Notes: a model not told the origin generated them from the sequence alone. 64,000 nt of DNA from Paralithodes platypus (GCA_032716605.1 CM064501.1:21286734-21350733); one strand, 5' to 3'; counted from the first letter of the stretch, positions 10,614-21,924 are shown. Made by a program: numbers and translations.

Positions 10614-13086
10614 TGCGTTCGCATATAGCATTCCCTTGAGGCCAGTACGGGGATGAGTGTTTGATCTTAATACCGCATTGTTGGGTGAACTGGTGCCAAA
10701 CGTGTCCACTAAATTCGGGGGCATTGTCGGATAGAAGAGCAAGGGGAAGGCCGAATATAGGGAACACTTCTGTGGCAAGCAGTGTGGCGACGATGGTGGC
10801 TGTGTGGTCTTTAACTGGGCAGGCTATTAACAATTTTGAATATACGTCAACAAATGTGACGATATAGCGGTTGCCAGCGTAAGAAGGAAACGGGCCCATG
10901 ATGTCGAGGGATAGGACCTGAAACGGTTTGTTTCCATAAATGGTACCAGCTGGGCCTGGGGTGCGTGATCTATCTTTCCCCAATAAACAAGGTTTGCAGG
11001 ATTCTGTCACGCGTTGTGCAATCTTGGAGGGGTTGGGGGTCCAGTACTGATCCGCGAAGATTTTTAACATTTTCTTTTGTCCAAGGTGTATGCCGTTTCC
11101 CTCGTGGATGGCAATCATGTAGTCGTGGACAATGGTGGGGTCTAGGACTATGTGACCGGAGTCTGTGGCAAGTTGATCTCCCCAGCGAGTCAGTTTCCTG
11201 AAGACATTTAATGGTATCCAGGGTGGTCTGATTCTTGTTTCCCAAGATTGAATTAGTGAGGGTGCTGGGGGGGAATTATGTTGGTGGATGGTGGTAGATA
11301 AGAGCTCAGTGTTTTGTAAGGCGGCTAGGTTGGTGGGGGGGTCTTTCGGTACTGGCAAACGTGACAGGGCGTCTGCATTGGTGTGAAGTTTACCTGGACG
11401 ATACTGTATTGTAAAATCGTAGTCCTCTAGTGTCTCCCTCCAGCATACCAAGATGGCTGAGTTGGTTTCGCACTTACGCAACCATTGCAAAGATTGATGG
11501 TCGGTTATTATATCGAGTTTTGCGCCCAACACAAATGACCTGAAGTGGTTGAGTGCCCAAATGATCCCTAGGCACTCTCTCTTGGTGGCTGCATAATTCT
11601 GTTGGGCTTGGTTGAGTGTGGAGCTGGCATACGCTATCACATGTTCCTCTCCGTCTCTTACTTGAGCTAAAACTGCACCAATGGCATACAGAGATACGTC
11701 GGTATAAAGACGGAAAGGTTTATGGTAATCAGGGAAAGCGACAATAGGGGCTTGGATTAGCTTTTGTTTCAAAGTGTTAAAAGCGAGGTCTCTTTCGGGT
11801 GTCCAGGTGAATGTGGTGTCCTTGTGGGTGAGTTGGTGGAGGGGTCTGGCTATTGCGGCAAAGTGTGGGACGAAACGTCTGTAGTATGTGGCTAACCCTA
11901 GAAAAGAACGTACTCCTTTAACGGTGGTGGGTGGGGGTTGGTTTTGTATGGCTTGAAGTTTCTTTGGGTCTGGTGCAATACCATGTTCAGATATTACGTG
12001 GCCGAGGAAATCTACCTTATTTCGTGCAATCTCGCACTTTGAGGGTTTCAATTTCAACCCGGCGGCTCGGATTCTTTGAAGAACTTGTTTCAACCTGAGG
12101 AGGTGTTCTTCCCAGGTTTGTGAGTACACAATAATATCGTCTAGATACGCTAGGCAGGTTTCCCAGGTCAGGCCATGTAATACCGCTTCCATCAAACGGG
12201 AGAAAGTGGCGGGTCCGTTACAGAGGCCAAAAGGTAGGACGTTAAATTCGTAGTGGTGGCCACCACTAGTGGAAAATGCTGTTTTTTCTTGGTCCTCTGC
12301 CTTGATAGGCACTTGCCAATACCCTGCTTGCAAGTCGAGGGTAGTGAACCATCTGGATCCGTATAGGGAGTCAAGGGAATCGTCTATCCTGGGTAATGGC
12401 GTAGCGTCCTTAATGGTTACGTCATTCAATCTCCTGTAATCGACGCAAAAACGGGTTGACCCATCTTTCTTTTTTACTAGGTCAACAGGGGAAGACCAGG
12501 GGCTGATGGACGGGGTAGCAATTCCGGCCTCTAACATCTCTTGGACTTGGCGTTCCTCTTCCTGGCGTTGTATGGGATTTTTTCTACGGGATGGTTGTCA
12601 TATGGGGGGGCCTGTGGTGTTAATGATGTGTTGTTCCACATCGGTCTGTCCGATTTCAGTGGGTTGTTGGACAAACACGTCACTGAACTCTAGCAATAGT
12701 TCGTACATGCTATGTTTTTGGTGGTCGGATAATGTGTCAGGGAGAGGGGGCAATTTGAGGCTGGTAGGGGTGTCATTGGAATCTATGGGGAGGTCATCAA
12801 AAGTTTCGAGGTCTCCTATGATGAGGCCTTTTGGTAATGTCAGGGATTCTTCAGAGATATTGGCCACTAGAATGTGGTTTATGCGAGCGGAAATGATGGC
12901 GGGTTGTAGGGGGCAACGATTGGGGTCGGTGGACGTGGTAGTGGGGGAAAATATCATGTGAGTTTGGGGTATGGGTCGAAGGTTAACCCATTTTTGATGG
13001 CGGGGGGGAATTTGACATTTATCTTGAACTACAGCTGGGCTAATGATGGTGGGGGACCGACTGGTGAGCAGGTGCTCGGTACACAT
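10519..13086 (-). pseudogene. Gypsy E1 pol: pre-RT, RT, RNase H, integrase
   Basis: A 672-residue open frame (10,519-12,537) holds RT (Asp in TTLDLQAGYW near residue 68; YLDD at 131-134), RNase H (TDVS, KREC, TDHQSL, NADALSR), the integrase zinc region (GIHLG, CKPC) and the integrase core (LDIMGPF, LLSDNAPEF, Glu in NAICERSH). The pre-RT part (12,598-13,086; LLEFSDVFVQQPTEI) is in the same frame, separated by one TGA at 12,598-12,600. Apart from that stop and the triplication downstream, the frame is intact, so the copy is fairly young. The RNase H TDVS replaces the usual TDAS. A G run at 13,088-13,107 marks a further frame change upstream. Confidence 0.9.
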
Positions 13087-13297
13087 GAGGGGGGGGGGGG
13101 GGGGGGGAAATAACTTTGGTGGGGGTCACGCGTGAGGGGGGGATTAACGGTGCGTGTGGGAGGATCAGAGTGGTGAGGTGTGAGTGATTTAGAAAACGGA
13201 ATTTGTTGGTGGGACTGTGGAGGATTGGTGGGGGAAGAGTTAGGCATAGAACATGGGTTATTGGGGGAGGACTGATGTACTGATTTGTGGTTGTTAA

Positions 13298-13392
13298 CCC
13301 GGGAACTGCGGGGAGACTCTTAAGAGTTCCCCCGGCGGACTGCGGGGAGATTCTTAAGAGTGAGTGAAAAAAAAAATCAACTTTTGACATCG

Positions 13393-13424
<32 letters not shown>

Positions 13425-13910
13425 TTTGGCCCCTGGGCCATGCAAAATCTCAGTCCTCTACCTCCCCTCCTTCCCCACTTTCCTCCTCTCCTTCAGTTAT
13501 CACCTATTTTCACTGTTATTCCCTTATTCTGAGGTATATTTTCGTGCTAACATTAGCGAGTTGCAAGCAGGGTGTTGTCATCACTGATGGCAAGCGAGTG
13601 CAAGAGAGAGAGAGAGAGTATCGATCGACTGTGTCTCAGTGGCCTTGGGGGAAATTGGTGGGAAAGCAGCTTGCCTCACCCATACATTATACAACACGCG
13701 GGCTATATCTCCGATTTTGACCATCCAAACGCTGTTTTCACTCGTTTTATTGTTGTTTCAGGTTAATACCTTTATAATCAACCCATAATAGGCGCATATG
13801 GATAAGTATTAATGCTATTAATGGTACAATGAATATTTTAGTGACGGAAACACCTCAAATACATGCGCACAGGGAGAGGTGTCTAATTACCCCCATGCGC
13901 ACTTCAGAGG
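13298..13910. mobile_element. TTAA-flanked 613-bp insertion (piggyBac-type MITE candidate)
   Basis: TTAA lies on both sides (13,294-13,297 and 13,911-13,914) and the insertion splits the Pro-rich linker of gypsy E1. Ends are imperfectly inverted: CCCGGGAACTGCGGGG at the left, CCTCTGAAGTGCGCAT read inward from the right. The left end repeats its ACTGCGGGGAGA(C/T)TCTTAAGAG block and the right end repeats TGCGCA, as subterminal repeats. An A run sits near 13,394. No transposase is encoded. Confidence 0.6.
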
Positions 13911-13914
13911 TTAA

Positions 13915-14341
13915 AAGGACGAATTTGGGGAGTTTTGTCGGTGGCAGTGATGGTTTGTTTAGAGGTTATATGGGATTGGTGGGTTTGTCTGTCGTGAGTG
14001 GGTGAGTCAAGTGTGGGGTTTTGAAGTTTTCTAGGGGTGTGAATTGTGTGGGGGTGGAAGGGAGCTACTGACGGAAAACTGTCACAAGGGAAATTTTGTT
14101 GGTTGTGGAATATCTGAGCATTTCTGGGGGCATGGGGAAAAACATTGTTGGGTACATAGGTCGGCATTTTCCCTGGAAACATGTGTGCATAAATATTTGG
14201 TAGAATGGTTTTTACATACATCAGAGTCTGCTCTGGAAACATGGGAGGATTGATCCTGGACAGAGTTAGGAGAAATGGGGGGGTTACCGAGAGGGAGTTG
14301 CTTGGACTTGTCTTCTTTCGTTTGTTGAGGCATTTTTTCAA
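13915..14341 (-). CDS. Gypsy E1 Pro/Thr-rich linker between protease and RT
   Basis: Minus-strand open stretch rich in Pro, Thr, His and Asn (for example MFPEQTLMYV, MFPGKMPTYV). It lies between the protease ORF and the pre-RT region and was continuous with the Pro-rich sequence at 13,109-13,293 before the TTAA-flanked insertion. No domain recognised; probably a spacer of the polyprotein. Confidence 0.4.
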
Positions 14342-14428
14342 CGAAATGAGTGATATTTTGAGAGAACTCGTGGCAAGGGGAGGGGTTAGGAGTTACCTTA
14401 GTGCTAGCTGCAACTCGGTAATCCTGAC

Positions 14429-15043
14429 TCAGAGTTTGTTGAGGGTGGAGTTTTTTTTCTTTTTGTGAATAGGTTTCTGTGTGATTGGTTTGTCAGAGGC
14501 TTTGGGTTGGAATTTGTTTTTGAATGAGATCAGCCTCTGGCCGCAGTCAACCTGGGCCTGGAGTTTTTGAAGGAGGTCAAGTCCAAGGAAACCATCGTAA
14601 TGTTTACAGTGGGAGGAATATACTGTGAACGGGTAATAACAACGAGCATGGGGGACAGGAGTAGTTACTGACAGGGGCAAAGTGTCTCCTAGGAGATTTA
14701 AGTAGGTATCAGCAGCTGAGATTAGTTCTGATTTGGTAAGTAACAAGGGGCAAAATAGTCGGTGGTGTTGATTATAGTAAGACTTGAACAAACATGACTT
14801 GGCAGCTCCCGTGTCGATTAACAAGCGGACCGGAATGTCCTTGATTTTGGCCATGTAGTAAATGGGGGCAGTGCGATCAGTTATGGCATCCCCCGCCGAG
14901 GCCATCGTGGGCGGGGGATACTTTAAAAATCCTGGGGGTCGGTATCTACCTCCTCCAGGGTTTCTTCGGTATCGTCTGAGGTCATGATATGGGGGGCTAT
15001 GTCTTCGGTGTGCATTGCCTCCCTTTCTTCCTCTTGTCCCCAC
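14429..15043 (-). CDS. Gypsy E1 aspartic protease
   Basis: Retropepsin-type protease. The active-site motif LLIDTGAAKSCLF is present, followed by a conserved FLGLDLLQKLQAQVD block as in retroelement proteases. It would cleave the Gag-Pol polyprotein. The ORF overlaps the end of the gag frame by about 120 bases in another frame. A likely start is the ATG of MASAGD near 14,906, because the surrounding PPP-x-MASAGD is conserved in gypsy E2, where the catalytic Asp is lost. Confidence 0.8.
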   Translation of the reverse strand: MGTRGRKGGNAHRRHSPPYHDLRRYRRNPGGGRYRPPGFLKYPPPTMASAGDAITDRTAPIYYMAKIKDIPVRLLIDTGAAKSCLFKSYYNQHHRLFCPLLLTKSELISAADTYLNLLGDTLPLSVTTPVPHARCYYPFTVYSSHCKHYDGFLGLDLLQKLQAQVDCGQRLISFKNKFQPKASDKPITQKPIHKKKKNSTLNKL

Positions 15044-15903
15044 TCCTCTTCATTTACAGAAATGCGAGGAGTACAGGGGCGAGGTTTGGCAGAGTCACGA
15101 ATTTGATGGAGGGCACACTTAGCACTACAGGCAGGGAAATCATAGGGGTTGATAATCACTAATGTAAGGTTCTTACGTTGGTAGGGGTTGTAGGTTTTGT
15201 TCCGGTTGAAGATTCTGCGTGGCTGGGTAGGTTGGAACCGGGGCCTACTGGGTTGGGGCTTGCCGGAAGGGTAGGTAGGTTTGTTGTGGAAGGATGAGGA
15301 GGGGTAGGCATTCTTGGAGTTGAAGGTTTGAGCCTTGGGGTTTTGGTTGTCGAGGTGCTTCGGGTGTGTGGGGAACCTCTTGATTACAGCGATTTGGGTG
15401 GGTGTTTCTGTGTGCACGGCCTAAATACGTCGGATCGTGATGAGATCTTTTTGATATCCGACGAAATCGTGCACACGGAAATTATTCTTTACTACTGAGG
15501 GCAATATTGATACAAGGTTGACCAGAATCTGCTGTTCTTGCTGGATTCTGGTCAATGTGGGGAAAGACACTTTGATATGTTGGGCGATCTTATTCACTGT
15601 GGCATCTAGATCGCCTTCGAATTTAGTGTCTTGGAGACGGGTGTGGGCCACGAAAACGCCCAACGAAGGCTTAATGGCCTCTATCACTATTGTGCGAAAT
15701 TCGTCCCATGTGAGAGCATGGTCCACTTGGTAGGCAACCAGGGAAACGGCTTTTCCCAGGTGCGTTATTGTCACGGCTATCTTTTCTGCGTCCGTGGTAT
15801 AAACTAGGTCAAGTACGGGTTTCACTATAGTCATGAACATTTCGATCTCGTAAGTCTTCCCATCATCATAATGTGGGATGGGGACGTGAGAACGGTGCGC
15901 CAT
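14923..15903 (-). pseudogene. Gypsy E1 gag with internal TAG
   Basis: The first part (15,421-15,903, from a true ATG giving MAHRSHVPIPHYDD) is about 160 residues of capsid-like, mostly helical sequence. A TAG at 15,421-15,423 ends it; the same frame then continues (14,923-15,417) with a basic region, a short Cys/His cluster (CSAKCALH) and an acidic tail (EEEWGQEEE). The open frame extends upstream to 16,296 but that part has no homologue in E2 and is probably leader. E2 has the same layout with its own stop (TAA) nearby, so the stop may be a gag terminator or independent damage. Confidence 0.65.
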
Positions 15904-16296
15904 GATGTTATCGTGTTCTGGCTGTTCCAAACTTGCAATGTAATGCAACCTTTTATCCGAATCAAGAACCACCGCTGTCGCCAATGTTATGCCCTGTTTT
16001 TCTACAGGATTAACTTGGGTAATGTGAGTTCTAACTGACTGGGTATAGAAGGCTGCATGCACAAAACAAGGTATGAGGAATAGGGAACACAAAATAAACA
16101 CATGGTAACAAGACACACGATCACGTTTATTAATGTACACATTTCTATAGTTTCCTTGATGATGATTAATGTGAAGCATAAGAAGGTATGAATACTCGTA
16201 CAAGACAAATGATAGAATTGAACAACTAGCATTAAGTGGATCTGGATGGAGCCTAGTCTCCCACTTCCAACGTTCAGGTATTAATCTTCTGATCAC

Positions 16297-18720
16297 TGGC
16301 TTTATTCACAAGTTGATATACTGGAGACCATAAATGTTACTTATAGATTCATATTCACTGTTAGATTTATCACTGGTAGCTCTAATGCACAAGGAGTAAT
16401 TCACAGACTAGATTAGACATGCGTATTTTAGAACACGGGAATTCTAGTAACCTCAGGGGGGCACTGATCTAAGGTTTATATTCTTGTATCAGAAATACAT
16501 AGAACGCAAATCAGTGGGCGAACATTCAGATATCACTAGGGTTTCACTTCTATGTAACAATATCTGGATATATGGGTAATTACGAGAGTTAATATCGCCT
16601 GTTAATTAATAAACACTGATACGCTTAGCACTTCCTAATGGATTGGTTATATATAAGTTATACTGGGGCAAAGCTATAGCCACTTCATAGAAATATTAAT
16701 AAGTGAGTCTCTAAATAGCACTGTAACACTGTAGTACTGATAGAGTGAATCTTGGGTAGTATTAGATTGGTCTGGTCCTGGTTATCTTGCGTCCGTGATG
16801 TTGGGGGCTAACGACTGGTTCCGCGGCCGTCCAGGTGGTCCATATGTAGGAAGTTCTCAAGATGGATCTCTTGGCGATCGTTGCTGGCTACACGCTTATA
16901 TACCCACTGGTTTGTGAAGGTTATAAGGTGCACATAGATTTCTTGTACGTGGACAGATGCTTCTATCTCAATCTGCCACGGAGTCTGCCGGCTCTGGAAC
17001 TCAATTCTCAGGAAGAACACAAGGGCAGAGCTAGAGGTCAACTTAAGGGGGCCAGGCACTGGTTGGTGTCTATCTTTCAACTGATTTTACTGGGGGCTGG
17101 AGCTTGGTTTATAGGCTCGGTTTTGGACCCTGTAGGCCATAGGGATCTCAAGTTTTTATGGATTTATTTGAGCTCTCAATGGATACGGGAACTAGGTAAG
17201 GTGGTGATTACTGTTGTGGCACATGGCTATATGGAGCCTTCATAATGTGATATAACTGAGCCTTAGTAAGAGGTACTGTTTTGGCTATACTGGAAGTATT
17301 TAGGGGAGAGAGACTGGATGTACTTCGCGAGGAGGATTGGGACAGCTGTGATAGGAGCGTCTCTCTTAGATTGTTCAGTCTTTATTCTATGGTATAGCTG
17401 AGGTGCTAATTTGGTTATCGGAGTATGCAAGAAAGGTTAATGGGTTATTGGGGGTTAATAGAGGTTAGTAAAGGTGTTAGTCATACATGCTTAGTTCATT
17501 GATAGGAAGAATTCCGGTGCTACCTGGCAATGACCCGGAAGTCAAAACAGGGGTCAGGTATACCTCCGCAGGGGTCGGGGTCTCCCTCCTCGGGTGGGTG
17601 AAAAGGGGTAGGTGCGCGCCCTCTCTCTGTGATGGTCGTCCGGGGGCTGTGGCTGGGGGCTTGCCATATTACAAGTGTTTGTAATAACCCTCTGTTTATG
17701 AGACAGATGTGGGTGTTCGTAATACCAAAACCGAAGGTGCCTTGACCAGCTGGTTTAATTGGTTGGGTTGTTAATTGCATGGTTTGTTGGATGTGGTGGA
17801 GACTGGGTTGCTAACTCTGCCACATTTATCTGGAAGTATGGCAATAGAAGTTAGTCACTGGCGAGGCGGCTAGCCTCGCACTGACGATCATTTGGTACAG
17901 GGTTGTGAATGGGTTGTGAGGGAATAGATGGCATGCAAAGGGTTAGTAAAGTTCTAATGGTGTTCCTTTCTACTGGGGGAAGGTAGGCTGGATAGGAGTA
18001 TATAATTATACAAAAGGTTTGAGAATGTTAGTAACGGAAAAGTTAAGGATATTCAGGGGGTATGCTGGAGAGGCTAGGTCGGAAGGGAGTTGAGGAGCGT
18101 GGGGGGATTAACGAGAGGGAGAGGGTTAAGGGGGGTTACGTGGGAGTTTGACCCTAAGGTGTCTGGGTGTAGGGGTGGCATTAGGCTACAGTTGGTATCG
18201 TAGCCTGGGGGTTAATGACAGGGAAAGTACGTTAGCCAAACGCTACCGGGGGATGAGCAATAAGTGGTGGTATATGAGTTTGGAAATGATAGAATCATGT
18301 GGACTGTGGGCTGTGGGGAAGAGGAGGTTAACTGTAGGTGTGTGCTTGACTGTGGATAAAAGTAGAGAAAAACATGGTGTATTATTACTCGTCAATACGA
18401 GGGGTTATGGACACTATTATTTGACACGATTTCTTGCTGATCTAGTTGTCCCTGGGAACTGCGTTTTCTATGAAATATATACCAAAGAAAGCGGCAGTTC
18501 GTAGGGGTAGCTTTGTTATTGTTTCGTGGTAGATATGCGTCGAGACAATGGTAACAGAGGGTGGTGTATACAATCTCTGGTTGGGGTAAGAATTAGAGGT
18601 ACTGCATGGTGGCTAACATCTGCAGTCATTTCTGTCTAGGTCTTACAGGAATAATGGTTATACATACACTGGTGTACCCGTGGGTATCATAGTTTCTTAT
18701 CAATTATGACATGGGGTTTT
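16297..18720. other. Gypsy E1 leader and presumed 5' LTR
   Basis: No coding sequence that I trust. Position between gag and the 3' end of a tandem E1-family copy makes this the place of the 5' LTR and leader. A minus-strand AATAAA lies near 16,303. The LTR boundaries cannot be set without the 3' LTR, which is outside the window. Confidence 0.4.
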
Positions 18721-18990
18721 AACAGATTACTTCTCGGATGGAAGAACATACATAGATTTATGGGGGCGGTTGGTCTTCAGAAACTTAGTCTGGCAAGACA
18801 AGGTATTTTAGGGGGTTAACATATTACTTCTCGGATGGAAGAACATACATAGATTTATGGGGGCGGTTGGTCTTCAGAAACTTAGTCTGGCAAGACAGAG
18901 GGTTAACATATTACTTCTTGGATGGAAAAACATACATAGATTTAGGCCTGTCTGAACTGGTTGGCATTGGCTCAACCTAGGGACGGGGCA
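18721..18990 (-). repeat. 97/87-bp tandem repeat in gypsy 3' region
   Basis: Units begin at 18,721, 18,818 and 18,905 with AACA(G/T)ATTACTTCT and share GGATGGAAGAACATACATAG. DIRS copy A inserted into this same repeat at 7,344. Confidence 0.8.
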
Positions 18991-19275
18991 TGGGTGTATT
19001 CAATTAAGGTGTATTCATGTTCATCATCATGTAGGTAGAGGTGTAGGACACGAGGGGTAGTGTATACGCGAGGTGGGGGAAGGGTCAGTGGTTAGAAGGG
19101 ATAGGCAGGTGTGGTTTGGAGCTGCTTAGCCCTGCGGGCTTCGGCCTGTCTTAACTGGTTGGCTTGGTCACCTGGTCCTTTAGTTCTGTGGGCCTTTCTT
19201 TCGGGTGTTTCTGTTCCCGTTTCCTGGTGGTGTTCGCTCGTGGCTTCCGTGGTGGGCTTCTCGTTCTGGGGCATT
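18721..19275 (-). mobile_element. 3' end of a second gypsy E1-family copy in tandem
   Basis: Nearly identical to 7,345-7,770: it carries the last 60 codons of the accessory ORF (19,092-19,275) and the 3' untranslated region. It abuts the presumed E1 5' LTR in the same orientation, as expected for tandem elements sharing one LTR. It is cut at 19,275-19,277 where unrelated sequence starts. Confidence 0.7.
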
Positions 19276-19276
19276 T

Positions 19277-19418
19277 TACATACAGTAGACAATTTTACAA
19301 TTCATTAATACATGTGCTGTTAGTTGTCTATTCAGACCAGGTGTGACGGACCACAATTCCTAAGCTGTAATTTCAAATACACCGTACCAAGTAGGTCAGC
19401 TCAGATCTACTGTATGTA
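19277..19418. repeat. Short element with 13-bp inverted ends
   Basis: TACATACAGTAGA at 19,277-19,289 is matched inverted at 19,406-19,418, and TACATACAGTA recurs at 19,501. It may be a tiny MITE placed at the break of the gypsy fragment. No target duplication is obvious. Confidence 0.35.
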
Positions 19419-19805
19419 GATTAAGAGGGCAGATAAGCCTGTGGTAAATAGGCTAGCCCTTGCACCTGGCTCAGGGTAGGACACCTTCATATAGCCTATC
19501 TACATACAGTAACTATTTAGAATACCTACTGCTAAAAATATATGACTTATATTAGTGAAACAATTATAATAATTATTAGGGCAAGAGAGTGTTCATATAT
19601 TGTGTTGACATATTATATAGGTTGCATATCCTTAATCTAACACATTCCATTTTCGGAGCAGAACAATGGAAAGTTCTCTTTAGTACAGTATTATATTTGT
19701 ACATAAGAACATAAGAACATAACAGTGTATACAATTAAAATTAAAATTAAAGACCTGTTTAACTAAGACATACCCGGTACTGGGAGAGGATGGATGGATA
19801 GAGAG

Positions 19806-19852
<47 letters not shown>

Positions 19853-19870
19853 TATATATATATATATTCT
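19419..19870. repeat. Non-coding stretch with LINE-type tail and AT microsatellite
   Basis: No gene seen. A CATAAGAACATAAGAACATAA block near 19,700-19,722 resembles the repeated 3' tail of CR1-like LINEs. A GA tract and (TA)n tract occupy about 19,799-19,868. Confidence 0.55.
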
Positions 19871-20007
19871 CTTTTAAACAGACGAGGTTAAAAGCAATAG
19901 CAGTTTCAGCATTCAGGATTTTATTGTTACAGCTTTCAATAGTTCTAACAATTTTCATCTGGGGTTCAGAGATGAGGTACAAAAGGTTAGCAAAATTCAT
20001 GGTGGAT

Positions 20008-20044
20008 CCAACGTTTCACAAGTAAACATCTTGCATCTTCAGGG
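20008..20044 (-). ncRNA. Hammerhead-ribozyme-like core in Penelope 3' region
   Basis: The minus strand reads CTGAAGA, then a 5-bp helix (GCAAG with CTTGT, loop ATGTTTA), then GAAA followed by CGTTGG. These are the conserved hammerhead boxes CUGANGA and GAAA separated by helix II. Penelope-like elements are known to carry hammerheads in their terminal repeats. I could not place the cleavage triplet or close helices I and III with confidence. Confidence 0.45.
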
Positions 20045-20192
20045 AATGGAGAGGTAATGATTAGAATAGGGACAATGCATCTTATTTATACAAAATTCGA
20101 GGATCAAGTAGAGGGAGGTGGGCGGAGCTACTGGGTGTGTGGTGGCTTTTCATTGGTGGAAGGTAGTCTGTTCGCGAGACGGGCACTAAATC

Positions 20193-21406
20193 TTATCGGT
20201 GGTTGGTTGTTGGCTGTGGGTGGCTGTGATTGGTTGGTGTTGTCAGTTGTGTGCTGAGCGTGGAAGTGTAAGGAAAGGGGGCGCGGGGCGAGAGGAGGGG
20301 GGGCAGCATGCCTGAAGGAAGAATTTGAAGGTCTTGTGTTTGGTTGTTGATGCTGGGGTTGAGTGTTTGGATGTATAGAGCTTCTAAAATAGCTAGTCTT
20401 CTGGGGTCTGATTCTTTGTCGAGTATGGTGGTTTGTTTGTCTAGGTCGGCGCGAGATAGGGCAAGATGGTGGGGAGCTTGATAGTGATCTTTTATAGCGC
20501 CAGATTGAAGGTGGAGGGTTAGTCGACGGGAAAGGCGAGTCTGTGTCATTCCAACATAGGATAGGGGTCCACAGTCCCCAGAGGTGCAAATATGCTGATA
20601 TATCACATGATCGTCTTTCGGTTGGTTGGTGGAAAGGGGGCGGTTACGGAGGACAAGGTTGGAGGTCTTAGGAGATTTGTAGTAAATAATGAGTTTGATT
20701 TTATTGTCAGGGTTGGTGGGGAGGACGTTTTTGTTAATTATTTCTTTCATAATGGATTCGTCTGTTGTGTGGTCGGAAGACATGTAGTTTCTGTAAAAAA
20801 ATGTAATGTCATTGGCCGGGTTGGTGCTAGGGGGGTCTTGTTTGTACCATTTTTCTAGGTGGTGGTTGATGGCATTGGTGACGTCAGTGTTGGAATAACC
20901 GTTGTTGACTAGGACCTGGGTGAGCCTTTCCAGTTCATTGTGTGTGTCATTCCAGGTGGTGCAATGGGTGAGGGCTCTCCTGACATAGGCGGCGATGGTG
21001 GACTGTAGGTATCGTTTAGGGCAATCACTTTCCCCATTAAGACATTGGCCATTGTTAGTAGGTTTGGTGTACACGGTAGTTTTGAAGCCATGGTCGTGGA
21101 GGGAGACAAGGAGGTCGAGGAAGGGTAGAAGTCCATCGGTGGTTTCTTCGTATGTGAAGTTGAGTCCGGAGGCGGCCATGAAGCGCTGCTGGAGGTCCCT
21201 GAGTTCGCCAGGTCCTTCACCCGCACGAATATATCATCGATGTACCTGCAGTAGACAGTGGGCCGGTGGGCAGCCAGGAGTTCCTCTTCGATAGTTCCCA
21301 TGAAGAAATTGGCGAACAGGACCCCCAGGGGGCTTCCCATCGCTACACCGTCGATTTGCTGGTCCATATTCCTGCGGGGGCAGAGGAAATGGGACTCCTT
21401 GGTACA
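20193..21406 (-). pseudogene. Penelope RT plus GIY-YIG endonuclease, frameshifted
   Basis: The RT part shows DGVAMGSPLGVLFANFFM and CRYIDDIFV, typical of Penelope-like RT. A frameshift near 21,200-21,230 separates it from the thumb region and C-terminal endonuclease (20,193-21,179). That part has SYVGMTQTRLSRRLTLH, the GIY-YIG-type core with catalytic Arg, and the downstream Glu in LEALYIQTLNPSINNQ. Penelope elements use this nuclease to nick the target for priming. The fingers part of RT is missing. Confidence 0.85.
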
Positions 21407-21924
21407 TTAATTCCCAATCACATATCTCACTAACCAACATAACGTAAGTGTTTACACCGAACACACTTAACACACACTTATATAATCTGACTGACAGTCA
21501 CAATCCCATTATAATACTTCACCCCGTCTTCCTCCAGCTGCAAGTTCACCTTCCCCAACTCCAAATGAGACTGATTTGAATGCCCACTACTCGGGTCTTA
21601 TATACTAAACAATGATGGTGTAGGAACGAATCAGGAGGCGAGTGATGGTGCGCGCCCCTATCATAGCTCCTCGAGTTGCATAGCAGGTGCGTGGTCCAAT
21701 GGGGGCTACTGGCGTCGATCATACGTCATAGCGTCGGGTCATCAAAGTAGTTTGCAGGGTCCCCTATGACGCACGCAGGTGTGAAGGCTTGTTTGCTGGT
21801 ATGCGGACGAGCTGGTTTCCCACTCGCTGGTTCGCTCACTAGTCTGCTTCGCCGCTTGGGTAGTTTGACACTCCTTCAACTCTAATTCTAACTCTTAAAT
21901 TAACATACAGGGCTCTGTATGTCA
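21407..21924 (-). repeat. 3' LTR of gypsy F
   Basis: 518 bp, starting TGACATAC in element orientation and ending GGGAATTAA. Matches 28,092-28,609 at all but about 7 positions. The end lacks the usual CA dinucleotide. Flanks of the two LTRs do not show a clear 4-6 bp duplication, perhaps because flanking DNA was lost. Confidence 0.9.

Larger units (their letters stand above)
7345..18720 (-). mobile_element. Ty3/gypsy retrotransposon E1
   Basis: Minus-strand LTR retrotransposon with order gag (15.9-14.9 kb), protease (15.0-14.4 kb), Pro/Thr-rich linker, RT-RNase H-integrase (13.1-9.5 kb) and a 3' accessory ORF (9.5-7.6 kb). Its 3' untranslated region is cut by DIRS copy A at 7,344. A 5' LTR should lie within 16,297-18,720, but I could not fix its ends because the 3' LTR is outside the window. 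It is a damaged copy: triplication in integrase, one stop in pol, and a TTAA-flanked insertion between protease and RT. Confidence 0.85.
19871..21406 (-). mobile_element. Penelope-like element, 5'-truncated
   Basis: Minus-strand retroelement with Penelope-type RT followed by a GIY-YIG endonuclease and a 3' region carrying a hammerhead-like motif. Its 5' part stops exactly at the gypsy F LTR (21,406/21,407), and no continuation is seen on the far side of F at 28,610. Confidence 0.85.

Noticed and set aside
15421..16296. Gag start at 16,296
   Set aside because: The first codon there is GTG, the added N-terminus is hydrophobic and has no counterpart in E2; the ATG at 15,903 fits better.
16862..17245. 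127-residue plus-strand ORF with a hydrophobic segment
   Set aside because: Lies antisense in the presumed gypsy leader/LTR, has no recognised family and no homologue in E2. Chance ORF more likely.
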